Shown here: positions 1 to 11,532 of the stretch, one piece after another
How the letters are laid out: each line of letters opens with the position of its first letter
Position numbering within the stretch: the first letter of the stretch is position 1
Assembly (NCBI RefSeq): GCF_016801865.2
Contig: NC_068938.1
Coordinates: 11,758,160 to 11,822,159, forward strand
Direction: 5' to 3'
From: Culex pipiens pallens
Taxonomy: Eukaryota; Arthropoda; Insecta; Diptera; Culicidae
DNA: 64,000 bases
The notes under the pieces: generated by a model
Databases searched by the model: none
Told to the model about the DNA's origin: nothing
The model's input: only the letters and a program-made list of their open reading frames with translations
Program-made: the position numbers and the translations under genes

Positions 1-46
1 GCTCTTTGCATACGAAATTAAATTTAATTATAACAATTTTTGAGAA

Positions 47-1391
47 CCCAAGCAGACGTAAATAACTTGGGAATAACATTTTTTGATATTTGAAAATACT
101 AGGCCAATAACATTTTACGTTATTTAAAACAAGATTTGTTATTCGTCGTTATGAATTTTGTGTTATTGGATTCCCGAACAGACGGTAATACCCGGGCAGA
201 CGGTAATAACAAAATTCATGCCATTTCAATAACAAATACTGTAAAAATAACAGAAATTATTATGGAATCTTCTTGAAAAATCCATTTTTGCATAAGGGTA
301 TAATAACAGTTTATGTTATCATAACAACATTTGTTATTGGTCTGGTATTCGTTGAAATCCAAAACAACTTTGGAATAACATTTCTTGTTATGGAAGAATA
401 TCTCCAAATGTTATTGGGATGATCGGATTAGTTGTTAAAATAACAAAAAATAATAACAAAGATTTGTTCGAAGAATAACTAAAAATGTTTTTAGTCTGTT
501 ATTACAATAACAATCCAATAACAAAAAATTCATAACGATGAATAACAAATCTTGTTATAAATAACATATAATGTTATTGGACTAGTTTTTTCAAATAACA
601 AAAAATTTTATTCCGGAGTTATTCCCGTCTGCTCGGGTAACTAAATTCATAGCATTTCAATAACAAATACTGTTAAAATAACAGAAAATGTTATGGAATA
701 TTCTTGCAAAATCATTTTTTGTATAATGGTTTAATAACAGTTTATGTTATCTTAACAAAATCTATTATTGGTCTGATATTTGTTGAAAGCCAAAACAACT
801 TTCGGATAATATTTTTTGTTATGGAAGAATATCTCCAACTTTTATTGGGATGATCGAATTAGTTGTTAAAATAACAAAAAATAATAACAGAGATTTGTTC
901 GAAGAATAACTAAAAGTGTTATTAGTCTGTTATTACAATAACAATCTAATAACAAAAAAATCATAACGGTGAATAACAATTCTTGTTATAAATAAAATAA
1001 AATGTTATTGGCCTAGTATTTTCAAATATCAAAAAATGTTTTTGCCACGTTATTTCCGTCTGCTCGGGTTGTTATTGTAATGACAGACTAATAACATTTT
1101 TTGTTATTCTTCGTACAAATCATTGTTATTATTTTTTGTCATTTTAACAGCTAATCCGATCATCCCAATAACAGTTGGAGGTATTCTTCCATAACAAAAA
1201 ATGTTGTTCGAAAGTTGTTTTGGCTTTCAACAAATATCAGACCAATAATAGATTTTGTTAAGATAACATAAACTGTTATTTAACCCTTATACAAAAATAG
1301 ATTTTTCAAGAAGATTCCATAACATTTTCTGTTATTTTAACAGTATTTGTTATTGAAATAGCATGAACTTTGTTATTACCGTCTGCCCGGG
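47..1391. mobile_element. Cluster of nested, inverted miniature elements with CCCGRGCAGACGG ends
   Basis: At least three copies and a fragment of one AT-rich element lie side by side. The terminal motif CCCGGGCAGACGGTAATAAC (191-210) recurs inverted at 624-637, 1057-1067 and 1378-1391, and as decayed forms at 47-66 and 173-190. The unit at 191-637 is about 447 bp with ~20-bp inverted ends. A second unit in the same direction runs to about 1067. A truncated inverted copy runs from about 1069 to 1391. The interior is a series of short TTGTTATT-type words that pair with each other. No protein is encoded. The terminal repeats and lack of coding fit a MITE or foldback family; the superfamily is not identified. 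Confidence 0.75.
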
Positions 1392-2403
1392 AAGGCTTTC
1401 TACTTGTAACTTACATATTTCATAAACTTTGTATTCTAAAAATGGAATTTGAAAATTGATTCTATATACATATTTTCACCTAAATTCACGTACCCAATAA
1501 TGGAAAACTTTACTAAATGCGTAAATAATTGGTCAACTTTTAGCCTTTCCTTTCAAATTCAAATTCCTTCCAATGCCATATTTGAAATAGAACCTCCAAC
1601 GCTAAACGACCACCAAAAATAAAATTTCATTACCAATTCAGCTCAAATTTCCTCAATTAATCCTTCGACCCCAGACCTCCCCCGACGGAAGAAAAACCTT
1701 TTCCTCCCACCGCACACACACACACACACCCAGTCTGGGTTAACGCAAAGGCCAAAATTAATTACCTTCCCGTTGTTTGCCTTCCTTGCTCCCTTCTCTC
1801 AACGTTCCACCCCAAGGAAAAGACCGTCTACCCATTTGGAAAATTGCTATTATTCCTGCTGTGCGAAAAATCGCAACACACACCCGACACTTTCTCCCGG
1901 TGAGCCAACTCACTCACACAATTACACACACACAAATACCGTCCGACCAGGAGGGATAATCTTTCAAGTGCAGTCCACCGCCTATTTGGAGCCGACCTCA
2001 TCCCCTGATTCCAAAAAAAAAGAAAGAAAAAATGAATAAATCGGGAAAGGCCTGCTAAGCTCACAAGTGAAACGGCGAGCGAGGAGGGAAAATCGATTCC
2101 AGACACTTTTCATTCCGGGAAAGTTCACCGGAGGAAGCGTCATCGTCGTCGTCGTCGGTGAAGGATTACCCGCCACTTCTTGAGTCACCTTCTTTATTGG
2201 ACTAGGCTGGAGATTTGCTGTCTGGAATATTTTTTTTTTGCAAGAAATTTTGTCAGCCATACTTTTATGAGGGTGGAACGAAGGGGGGAAAACTTGGTGA
2301 CTTCAAAAAGTTTTGTGCGAGACATTTTGGAAAGTGACGCCTTTCTTTTTTATAAAATAATTGTTCGAGTTTCATAAAAATGCAGACAAAACATTGATGT
2401 GGA
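1392..2403. other. Non-coding stretch
   Basis: No gene is recognised. There are short CA runs near 1715-1730 and 1915-1935 and a short (GTC)n run near 2140-2155. Small open frames here have no domain and no typical codon use. Confidence 0.6.
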
Positions 2404-2837
2404 AATAGTAGTTTATGCAACAAGTTGCAAAAAGAGGATTTTTTCAGCACGAGTCGTACATTTATCCAACGAGGTTCACCGAGTTGGATAAATACGAAGA
2501 GTGCTGAAAAAATCAAGTTTTGCAACGAGTTCCATACAACATTTTTTGCAATTCCGAAAAACACCCATTGAGTGAAATTTTAAGTCAAATTTTCATGTAT
2601 TTTGTCAATAAATCGTTTAAATCAAAAAAATGTTGAAAAGTGTTACTTTTCGAAACAAGTGCTGAAAAGTTCAACTTTTCAGCACCCATTTCAGTGCTGA
2701 AAAGTAGAACTTTTCAGCATTTATTGCGAAAAGTGTTGCTATTCGATTCTGTTATTTTTGGTGCAGAAAAGTAGGCTATTTCGTCGTTCAAGAATGACAG
2801 GAAAAGTAAGTAGTTTCACGACGGAATTGCAAAAAGT
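2404..2837 (+). mobile_element. ~434-bp miniature element, copy 1
   Basis: This block matches 4098-4529 closely along its whole length. Both begin AATAGTAGTTTATGCAAC and end GACGGAATTGCAAAAAGT. Inside are several self-complementary pairs, such as ATTTATCCAAC facing GTTGGATAAAT around 2460-2492, TTTTTTCAGCAC facing GTGCTGAAAAAA, and runs of TGAAAAGT/ACTTTTCA near 2630-2720. The RNA or single strand could fold into a chain of hairpins. No protein is encoded. It is probably a non-autonomous DNA element; the class is unknown. Confidence 0.75.
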
Positions 2838-4097
2838 TTTTTTTCAATCCGTCAAAATGTGTGATTTGTTTGTAGTAACAAATTGAGAAATTTTTGAAGG
2901 TTTAGTGAGAAATGTACAAATCATACTATTTTGTATTTCAATTATTCTATGAAATAATTTAACATAAATATTCATTGTTTGTTGAAGAAAGACTGTTGAA
3001 AACCATGCATGAATAGAAAGTTATCATCTTTTTAAATATTTCTGAGCCCACAATTGATATATTCAATTAAAGAATCTTTGGCTGATTTTTTAAACCAAAA
3101 AGCTAAAAATCTGATTCAAAAATTGAAAAAAAATGTTTGAAAGTCTCTTCTTAAGAATTAGTTATTATTTCCACAAAGATTGTGTTTTCTTCTTATTTGC
3201 ATGTAAGCATTTTGACAAAAACAACAACAGGCTCTTGTTTTCGGAATAAATATTTCAAACAGGGGTTAGCAAAATTTATCATTATTTTTAAACACTGTAC
3301 TAAACTTTAACTGCTAAACCATTTGGAAAACAAAGAATTGGAATGTTTTCAATGATTTTGTTTAAACTCTCATGTCATTTTCCTTCTTATGAAAATTGCT
3401 AAAGCATATTTTTTTGAAACTTCAACGACGATTGTTTTGTTGTTCTTTTTCTATGACAAAGAAGTAATTTTGCATTATTAGTTCATCCATACAATTTTGG
3501 AAAACATTCGTACAAAAAGCACTACAAATATTCAATAATCTGTATCCTTCGATCGAGAATTATCATTTTTGGATATGTTTTGGATGGCGAAACATGCCAT
3601 ATTTTGAGCAATTGCAATGGTCTAAGTTTCAGTGCCAAAATTAATTCGGAAGTGTTGCAAATTTCCGAAAAAAATCATGATTTTGAAAAACGTTTAAAGA
3701 AATCTGCAAAAATTTTAGTACTTCTTTTTAGGTGTAAAATTTAATTTTTAATCGAAAAATTCTCTACTCTCAAATCGATTTTTTGCATAGTTAGACTTTT
3801 TTTTGTAGAAGTCATAACGAAGCTTGAACATCTGTGGAAATATGTTATTTTCGAGAGAAGGAAATTCCCAATAATTTGGCGTCAAAGATATTGAAGATTT
3901 CAGGATTTCTCAGCTGACTGGACACATTTTATACTCTTCATCATCAAAACAGTATAAAATTTTTGGAGACGAAAACTCAACAAATGTCTTTAATACAAAT
4001 ATTCTTAAAATATTCAAATCAACTTAAACATTTGATATTGCCGGAAATAAGTGTTTTTGGGCCACAATAATAAACACCTGTTTTGTAAAAGGTTTCC
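2838..4097. other. AT-rich spacer between two element copies
   Basis: About 1.26 kb separates the two direct copies. It has no coding signal. It contains one old dispersed repeat at 3440-3560, listed separately. Confidence 0.55.
3440..3560 (+). repeat. Diverged dispersed repeat 'D', copy 1
   Basis: The order of words (ATGACAAAGAAG, then a 'CATTATTAGTTCATCCATACAA' -like stretch, then a second CATACAA-type word and an AT-rich tail) recurs at 46730-46865 and 60815-60940, and inverted at 61447-61507. It is an old interspersed repeat; no ends or coding are recognised. Confidence 0.5.
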
Positions 4098-4529
4098 AAT
4101 AGTAGTTTATGCAACAAGTTGCAAAACGAAGATTTTTTCAGCACGAGTCATACATTTATCCAACGAGGTTCACCGAGTTGGATAAATATGACAAGTGCTG
4201 AAAAAATCAACTTTTGCAACGAGTTCCATACAACATTTTTTGCAATTCCGAAAAACACCCTTTGAGTGGAATTATAAGTCAAATGTTCATGTATTTTGTC
4301 AATTAACCGTTTAAAACAAAATAATGTTGAAAAGTATCAATTTTCGAAACAAGTGCTGAAAAGTTCAGCTTTTCAGTATCCATTTTAGTGCTGAAAAGTA
4401 CAACTTTTCAGCATTTATTTTAAAAGTGTCACTATTCGATTCTGTTATTTTTGGTACAGAAAAGTAAGCTTTTCATCGTTCAAGAATGACAGAAAAAGTA
4501 AGTAGTTTCACGACGGAATTGCAAAAAGT
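4098..4529 (+). mobile_element. ~432-bp miniature element, copy 2
   Basis: This is the second direct copy of the element at 2404-2837, with scattered substitutions and the same internal hairpins (ATTTATCCAAC facing GTTGGATAAAT at about 4152-4186). The sequences flanking the two copies differ, which marks the copy boundaries. A pair of LTRs was considered, but the ends are not TG...CA and no primer site follows copy 1. Confidence 0.75.
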
Positions 4530-4999
4530 AATTTATAGTCCTGGTAAGAACACCACCACAAAAAAAAATATTTTTAAGTGTTTCTTCATTGTTTTGAACT
4601 TGTTGCAGAATTGGACAAATCCTGAAATTGTTTTCTTTCTATTTTATTTTGATAGTTTTGTCCTTAAGCCAATACAAATTTTATTTCAAGTTTTTGTGCC
4701 CTCATATCAAAAATAAGAAATAAACCTGAGGAAATACAACATTTTGATTAATTGATTGATATTCATCTGTTAAAATGTTTAAATAATTTTGAGATACTTC
4801 TTAAAAGTTAGGCTTGGAAGATTTAGTTTAATTTTCCTCTTTCCTCGACCACAATCGGAGTCAAGGGACTTAAACTTTGAATAAAATTTGAACTTGCCTA
4901 AATAATAAACAAAACTAAATAAAAAACAAAAATAATAGTTTTTTATTACAAAAATGTATGCAGTGGCAAATATATTTTTGGAAGTTCCTTTAAATGTTT
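4530..4999. other. Non-coding stretch
   Basis: AT-rich; I see no gene or named repeat in it. Confidence 0.5.
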
Positions 5000-5001
5000 T
5001 A

Positions 5002-5397
5002 CAGTCCAGACACAATTTTATCCGAAGGCTATGGAAAAAAATACTTCGGATAATCGAAACACGGAAAACTTTTTTTTTTTGCTGTTTTAATGTTCTTTGT
5101 GTAGTTTTGATTGTCGTGCTAAAGTATGACTCCAAGTTTGCGGCAAAAAGGGTGGTAATTAAATATTGATGAAAAAGGCAATTAACTATTTAAAATTCAA
5201 ATAAGATGTTAAAAGTTAAATCATAAAAAATATGTTTTTTTTTTCTCGAATTAAATGTAAAAAGTAAGAACATAAAAAAGATGTTTTTTGTTGTTCATGA
5301 TTCGATTATTTGAAGTCCCATAAAACCATCGGATAATCGAACTTCGGATAATCAAAACTTCAGATAATCGAGGCTTCGGATAATTGTGCCTGGACTG
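5002..5397. mobile_element. pogo/Tc1-mariner-like MITE with TA target duplication
   Basis: The ends are CAGTCCAGACACAATTTTAT on the left and the complement of CAGTCCAGGCACAATTATCC on the right, each flanked by TA (5000-5001 and 5398-5399). Next to the ends come several repeats of CTTCGGATAATCGAA-like words, typical of subterminal repeats of pogo/Tigger-type elements. It is 396 bp with no transposase. The TA duplication plus CAG-starting inverted ends fit the Tc1/mariner-pogo superfamily; the family name is inference. Confidence 0.75.
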
Positions 5398-5399
5398 TA

Positions 5400-7794
5400 A
5401 GTATAAATAACAATGTTTTCTTCAAGTTTCCACAGTTTCAAATTAAATTGAATGAAAAAGATAATGTAAAGTCAGCTTTCTTTGTATTTTTACTGTCAAA
5501 TGATTGTTTTCAAAAAAAAAAAAAAAAATCTTCAGCGATATTCATTCTAAAACAAATCAATAACTTTAAGATTTCTTAAAATAAGCAAACCAATTCAACT
5601 CTTTTCATCTCACTGTGCGTGATGTCTGAATCACTCCGTCTGGAGGGGGGTGTTATTGCTAAAGCCGAAAAGTCCCTTTGATCGCCGGGCTAAACTCAGG
5701 CATGACAACGACCAGCAACAAAAAGAAAGAAAAGAAAAAAGTATAAAACTGTACACTGTCATACACCTTCACCGCACCCAAAGTCTGGATTTTTCCCTTC
5801 AATTTTCTCCCTCCGCAAAATTTCTGCAAAACTTGCTAAAAGTTGCACCCACTCTCCAAAGCCAAGACATGGTGGGAGTAGGGATTTTCCCTTCTTTTAA
5901 GTCTTTAAGCGAAAAACAACAGCTTGTTTGTTGCTTTTCGTACTTCAATCCTGTGGGAGGTTTGTAGAGGAAAAACTTCTCGACTTTCAGGTTTTCCCCA
6001 TTTTCTTTTTGCAAGAGACGATTCCGCCTGTGTGCGTGTTGCAAAATCCATTTTGCGCACATCGTTAAAATGGACCAACATTCCGGAAAATGTCTCGCAG
6101 GGCCAAAAAGGGTCGATTTATGGACCCGTCTGGGGCTGTTGTCTTCACTTGGATGGAGAGAGGTAGTCAATGAAATTGATATTGTTTGGGTGCGGAAAAG
6201 CGGAAATTTATTGCGTGCCAGCCAGATCAAACCTGGAGAGCGAGAGGGATTTCTAAAATAAAGGAGGGGGGGGGAATGTACCAAAAGTGATTGCGTTTTC
6301 ATCGAGAAGCAATTTGAGGGAGGCGTTATTTTGATGGAACATAAATTACAATACGGTGCATGATTTGCGTTTGATTTAAATTCATGAAGGTTAGTAAAAT
6401 GACAAATAATGGTTTTTCAAATGAAAAAATTGTTGTTATTTTCATTTCTTTCGACAAACCCTCTGCGTTGGTGCATCATATTTTGTAATTGGAGCTTTTA
6501 TTATTACCTGGAAATAGAACAGAAAAATGTTTTGGTTAGAATAATATAAGTTTTTGTTAGCTGAAAAGTTAAAAACTTAAAAAATATCAAGCATCCTGGT
6601 TATCTTAAAGAAACTGAAAGGTAAACGACACAGCCATTCTTATGAAATTTCAAAAAACCTCCCTTTCTTCAAAAATAACAATTCCAAGCACGAGACACCC
6701 CTTGAGCGTTGGAAAAATCTTCCGCAAATTCCCCCCTCATTTTCCAGAGCTCTTCAAAAGAAATCACGTCATAATCAAGCTTTTGCGCCCGATTCTTTTT
6801 CAAGGAAAACACTTCTTTTCTAGCAAGCGCGAAAACAGGAGAAGAAAAAAAAACTCACTTTTCCATCACATCAAAAGGCGGACTTTAGAGCAAACGCCCA
6901 ACACGGAAAGTTACTTCAGCACAACAAAGTAGAAGAAAAAAAATGAGGAAAAAAGTTGCACGTTAAATCCAGCATGAAATAAGCTGGCGGGGCTGCACGT
7001 GCAATCATCCAGTTCACTTGACTCTTTTGCAGCGACTTTACACAATTTCAGGAGGAAAATTTTTTTTTTGCAACAACTCGAGTACCTGGCCAGGATGGCC
7101 AGGAAACCACCCTGAATGAGTTGATGAACAAGAGTTTTCTCGAAAGCTGTGAGTTTGCTTCATTTGTTGAGATTTGGATTAAAAAGCCAAGATGTAGGCA
7201 ACACGCAACGCAAACTGTAACGGCGAATCGCCTTTCAATCTGCAACCCGCACAACAGGTTTGTACGACTTCGCCCAATTTTACGGTTCGCTCTACCAACC
7301 AACGCTGCTTTATAATGTTGCATTTTCCGGGTTTTCCAGCCTGCGGGGTTGAACGAGCGTAATCATAAAATCCCCGAGATTCATTTCTGATGTTCTGTGC
7401 ACTTGTGATCAGGCTCTTTCTACCCCCAGTGCAGCACCAGTGTACATAGAGCGAACATGCACTCAACACACACACACGAAACACGGAAGTCGTAATTTGA
7501 TCCCGACGTCCTGTGCCTTATCTCGCCGTGTGGCCGGAGGGTCCAGACCGGGGAGAGAATCAGCAGGATGCTGCGTCATTGCCACTTCTAGCAGGCTGTC
7601 GTTGCTGATGATGTTAGCCTCCAGACGTACACAAGGTTGTTGATGTTAGGCGGAACATGTCCTGCGACACGGTGACTGCAGGTTTGTTTTGGTGAGTAAT
7701 TCATGTTGATTTTATAATCAACAGAAGTTTTTCAAGTTGTTAAAACTTTTTTAGAATTTTCAACAAGAAACTGGATGTGTTGAACACAGAACTT
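5400..7794. other. Non-coding, mostly unique stretch
   Basis: No gene is recognised. There is a poly-A run at about 5513-5527 and a G run near 6264-6274. Base composition is more even than in the flanks. Open frames of up to 167 codons occur, but none carries a domain or matches a known protein family that I recognise. Confidence 0.5.
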
Positions 7795-8228
7795 TTCATG
7801 TCTCTCATGTCTAATGTGTCTCTCATGTCCCATCTGTCTCTCACATCTCCCATGTCTCTCTCATATCTCTTATGTCTTCAATGTCAATCATGTCTCTAAT
7901 ATCTTTCATGTCTTTCATGTCTCTCGTGCCTCTAATGTCTAATGTCTTTCGTTACACAAGTTTTTCTCATGTCTGTAATTTCTCTAATTTTTCTCATGTC
8001 TCTCATATTTCTGATGTCTCTCACGTTTTTCATGTCTCCTATGTCTCTAATTTCTCTTCTTTCATTTATCTGGTTTCATTCTGCCATGTCTCTCAAGTTT
8101 CTGTGTGTTTTTCGTGTTTTGTGTGTTTTGTGTATTTTGTGTGTTTTGTGTATTTTGTGTAATTTGTGTGTTTTGTGCGTTTTTTGTGTTTTTTTGTTTT
8201 TTTTGTGTTTTGTGTTTTTTGTGTTTTT
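7795..8228 (+). repeat. Degenerate satellite: TCTCATGTC-like then TTTTGTGT-like units
   Basis: From 7795 to about 8095 the sequence is a loose array of TCTCATGTC-type words. From about 8100 to 8228 it becomes TTTTGTGTG/TTTTGTGTA units. A TTTTTTGTG array resumes at 9310, so this array seems to have been split by the element at 8229-9309. Confidence 0.7.
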
Positions 8229-9309
8229 GCCTTTCTTACTAAAGAAAGGTATAGGTTTTATTTTAAGGCAGGACGTCATTTCCAGCTTCGTAAATATGTC
8301 GATTCAGCATGAATTTTCATCGGAAAAATCGTCAAAAAATCACACTGCATCGATTTTCGACGCTTCGTCGCCAAGTCGACAAGTTGGCAAGTTGAGCTTC
8401 GAATACTGGCGCGAGAATGCTGGCGCATATATTTTGTGGCTCGACTTATACTCATTTTGTAGTAACTTGTCTACCGATGTTTCCTTCAATATGTAAGATA
8501 TCGTAGCTTTTCGGTTTCTTTTGCCCTGTCCGTTTTTGCATAACTGTCCAATGTTTATGCAAAAACCTTTGTGACATAGGACATTCATCCGGCTACAATC
8601 ATTTTGTTTCCCGTGCGCTCCTAAAATCGCCTAAATGTAGACTTCATTTTTTCGTGATTTCGTAAGTTTATTAGCAGGGTTTATTGTATAGGATAATAGG
8701 AGCTTTCTAAGCTTTTCATCGTTTATTTCGTTTTCAAAGTGTTCAATGCTGGCGACTCCAATGGCTTTCTTCCTAAGGTTCTCGCGATTGAGTGTGTAGT
8801 GGTGCAATTGTTAAAAATAGCTATCTCTGACTCTGTCACTTTCGTAGAAGCTGAATGGCTAGCTTCCCTGCACCGTGCGGCACACGCGGTTCACTTGTAC
8901 CTCGGTTTTGCTTGTCTTGGTGCGCTGGTACGATGAACCAAAACACCAACACAGTCACACAAAAGGGCTCGTACCGAAACTAGAAAACCAAAACCGCGGT
9001 GTGCGTTGTTGGGAAGCTTGCTATGATCGCGTTTAGTCATAATCGCTTGTTTGATTACAAACTTACAAACATATTGTACGATTAAAAATATTCTTTTGGT
9101 GAAAATTGCGTTTTTAATTTCTTTTGGAAATCATTTCATTCATAATACTCATAATATCATCATAATACATTGCTTTCATCATAAGACTTTCTTTTGAGTT
9201 GATGTTATAAATAAACAAAGTCGATGTTATTAATTGAAAGAAGTTCTACCATTGTTATATTATTTAGTAAGAAAGGCTCTTTCTCACCCCAGGTGGGATT
9301 AAATCGGGT
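8229..9309. mobile_element. Non-coding element inserted in a TTTTGTG satellite
   Basis: GCCTTTCTTACTAAA (8229-8243) reappears as its exact complement at 9263-9277, a 15-bp inverted pair. The left end also folds on itself (CCTTTCTT facing AAGAAAGG). The right end continues CACCCCAGGTGGGATTAAAT before the satellite resumes at about 9310. Satellite on both sides gives independent support for the boundaries. No protein is visible. It contains the nested hAT-like fragment at 8859-9020. The class is uncertain. Confidence 0.65.
8859..9020 (-). mobile_element. Short copy of the hAT-like MITE found at 13988-14461
   Basis: The ends CTAGCTTCCC and GGGAAGCTTG match those of the 13988-14461 element. The interior shares its GTGCGCTGGTACGATGAACC and AAACCGCGGTGTGCGTTG-like words in the opposite orientation. 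It is 162 bp, so about 310 bp of interior is missing. No convincing target duplication remains. Confidence 0.65.
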
Positions 9310-9806
9310 TTTGTGTTTTTTTTTTGTGTTTCATGTTTTTTTGTTTGTTTTATGTTTTTAAGTGTTTTTAGTGTTTTTGTTTTGTGTTTGTTTGTGTTTG
9401 TTGTGTTTTTTTTTTGTGTTTTAGGTTTTTTTGTGTGTTTTATATTTTTTAGTGTTTTTTCTTTGTATTTTGTATTTTTTTTGTGTTTTTTCTTTTGTTT
9501 TTTTTTGCTTTTATTCTTTTTTCTTGTATTTTTTTTTTGTTTTTTCTTTGTGTTTTTCTTTTTTTGTGTTTTTGGTATTTTTTTTGTGTTTTTTGTGTTT
9601 TTTTTTGTGTTTTAGTGTTTTTTTTGTGTTTTTGTGTTTTCTGTGTTTTTTGTGTTTTTGTGTTTTTTTGTGTTTTTTTGTGCTTTTTTTGTGTTTTTTG
9701 TGTGTTCAGTGTTTTTTGTGTTTTTTGTGTTTTTTTGTGTTTTTTGTTTTTTTTTGTGTTTTTTTTGTTTTTTTTTTGTGTTTTTTGTGTTTTATGTGTT
9801 TTTTGC
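9310..9806 (+). repeat. TTTTTTGTG satellite
   Basis: T-rich array with G at intervals of 5 to 9 bases and very few other bases. It appears to be the right half of the array at 8100-8228. Long open frames over it encode only Phe/Val/Cys/Leu runs and are not genes. Confidence 0.85.
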
Positions 9807-9883
9807 ATAGTTTTAAGTTTTTTTAAACAAATTTATTCCATGTTTATATTTTTGCGGGATTTTTATCAACCTGTTTTATCTTT

Positions 9884-9885
<2 letters not shown>

Positions 9886-9949
<64 letters not shown>
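9886..9949. repeat. (TA)n microsatellite
   Basis: About 32 uninterrupted TA units lie just upstream of the SINE. Self-complementary; a likely cruciform or breakage-prone site. Confidence 0.97.
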
Positions 9950-9954
<5 letters not shown>

Positions 9955-9991
9955 TGAAGTATTTAGCTAGTGGGTCTCGTGGTATTTATTT

Positions 9992-10215
9992 TAGTGGGTC
10001 TCGTGGCGCAGGGGTAGCGGCTTCGGCTGCCGATCCCGATGATGCTATGAGTAGCGGGTTCGATTCCCGCCTTATCCACTGAGCTTCTATCGGATGGTGA
10101 AGTAAAACATCGGTCCCGGTTTCTCCTGTCTCGTCAGAGGCGCTGGAGCAGAAATCCCACGTTAGAGGAAGGCCATGCCCCGGGGGGCGTAGTGCCAATA
10201 GTTTCGTTTTAGCTG
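9992..10215 (+). mobile_element. tRNA-derived SINE
   Basis: The head contains RNA polymerase III promoter boxes spaced as in a tRNA: A box TGGCGCAGGGG (10004-10014) and B box GGTTCGATTCC (10057-10067). The sequence between them is tRNA-like, but past the B box no 3' acceptor arm closes. A non-tRNA body follows, ending near GGGGGGCGTAGTGCCAATAG (10180-10200) and a short T-rich tail. This is the plan of insect tRNA-SINEs; it would be copied by a LINE reverse transcriptase. The first 15 bp of the head are also present once more at 9968-9982, just upstream. It is not a functional tRNA gene. Confidence 0.8.
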
Positions 10216-11532
10216 TTTGGAAATCACAAATTGGATTTTCATTTTAACTTTTCCAAAGACGGGCATTTATTGTCGAGAAAAACTAGTTCTTAAATAATTC
10301 CAAACAGCATCTTTAACTCAATATACTTCAACAAGTCGTATGATGGACGACTCTTTCTCTATCTCTATCCACATGAAATTGATCATCCAAGTGCAAACAC
10401 ATTCATTTCCCCTTCGCTCTGTGTGATGCAACTGCAAGTGTTGCAATAATTTCTATCAATATTGCCACAACCGGTTCGTTTGTATAAAATCAATATCGAC
10501 GCCCCCTCTCCCCTTGGGACTACACAACACAACCCAAACTAATCCTCCCAGTCGTCTGCACAATTAATTTCCCTCTGCGGTTATATTTAATCAACTTCCT
10601 CGTTTGTTTCCGACACCGAATCCCACATAATTCCTGGGGATACCATTGCTACTAGCATACTAGCTCGAATGCACTTTTGCACTCTTTGCAAGTCCAACTG
10701 CAGGCGTTTAGTCTCACCTTACCCAACTTCTCTCCAAGTTACGCTGATTCATCGATTTATTTGCTATTGCAGACCACATACTGGAAGCTTCCCAGGAAAA
10801 GTTTGTGGTTTTCCGAAAGGAAGCTCAAAAGGCAACCTTCCCCGTCCCAAGCTGGTTTATGTGGGACTTGGGCGATGGTTTGGTCTTGTTTATGTTGCAA
10901 ATTTACATGCAATTTCATGCAAAATTTATTCCTGTGTGAACGAGACTTGGTAGCAGCGGTGAGTTGAAGTGAGTTTTTCGTCTAATTTAAGGCTAGATAA
11001 AGTTTTCTTTGCTTTTCGAAACTGACCAACCAAGAGGGTGGTCAATTTATGTTGACGAGCTCGTAATAGCTTAATAGATGGACTTCTTGCTTAATACTTT
11101 TCTATTCCAGCAAAAAAAAAGCTTTCCCATTCCACATAAAATAAGTAGTTTTCCTAAGAAAAATGACCAACTCCTCGTATGTTTGTGCATGTGTGGGATT
11201 TCATTAGCAATCAACGTCGGCTTCTTTCACAGAGAGAAGAAGGATGCAATCCTCATCTGTCTTGATTTCTTTCCAATCCAATTATGTCGGCTATATCGAT
11301 TGATATGACCCCGGGGGGCTTGCCAGCCGGCCACGTTCAGTCAGTTGCGGGGTAATTAATGTTGACCGGTTCGTTTTGGCTAATTTTTGTAGATCGATGA
11401 TTCACTCAATTAGTAATCCGTGGCTCTATCAATCCGTTCATGAAATAAAAACCAAAAAGAGGCAGTGTTCCCAGTTTTTTAAACCATTTTTCGGAAAATC
11501 ATCTTCATCAAAGTATGATATTTTGCTTAAAT
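10216..11532. other. Non-coding stretch
   Basis: No gene or clear repeat is recognised; open frames are under 100 codons without domains. Confidence 0.5.

Noticed and set aside
2404..4529. LTR retrotransposon made of the two ~433-bp direct repeats
   Set aside because: The ends are not TG...CA, no primer site follows the first copy, and no target duplication was found.
10004..10067. Functional tRNA gene
   Set aside because: A and B boxes are present, but there is no closing acceptor stem and a SINE body follows.
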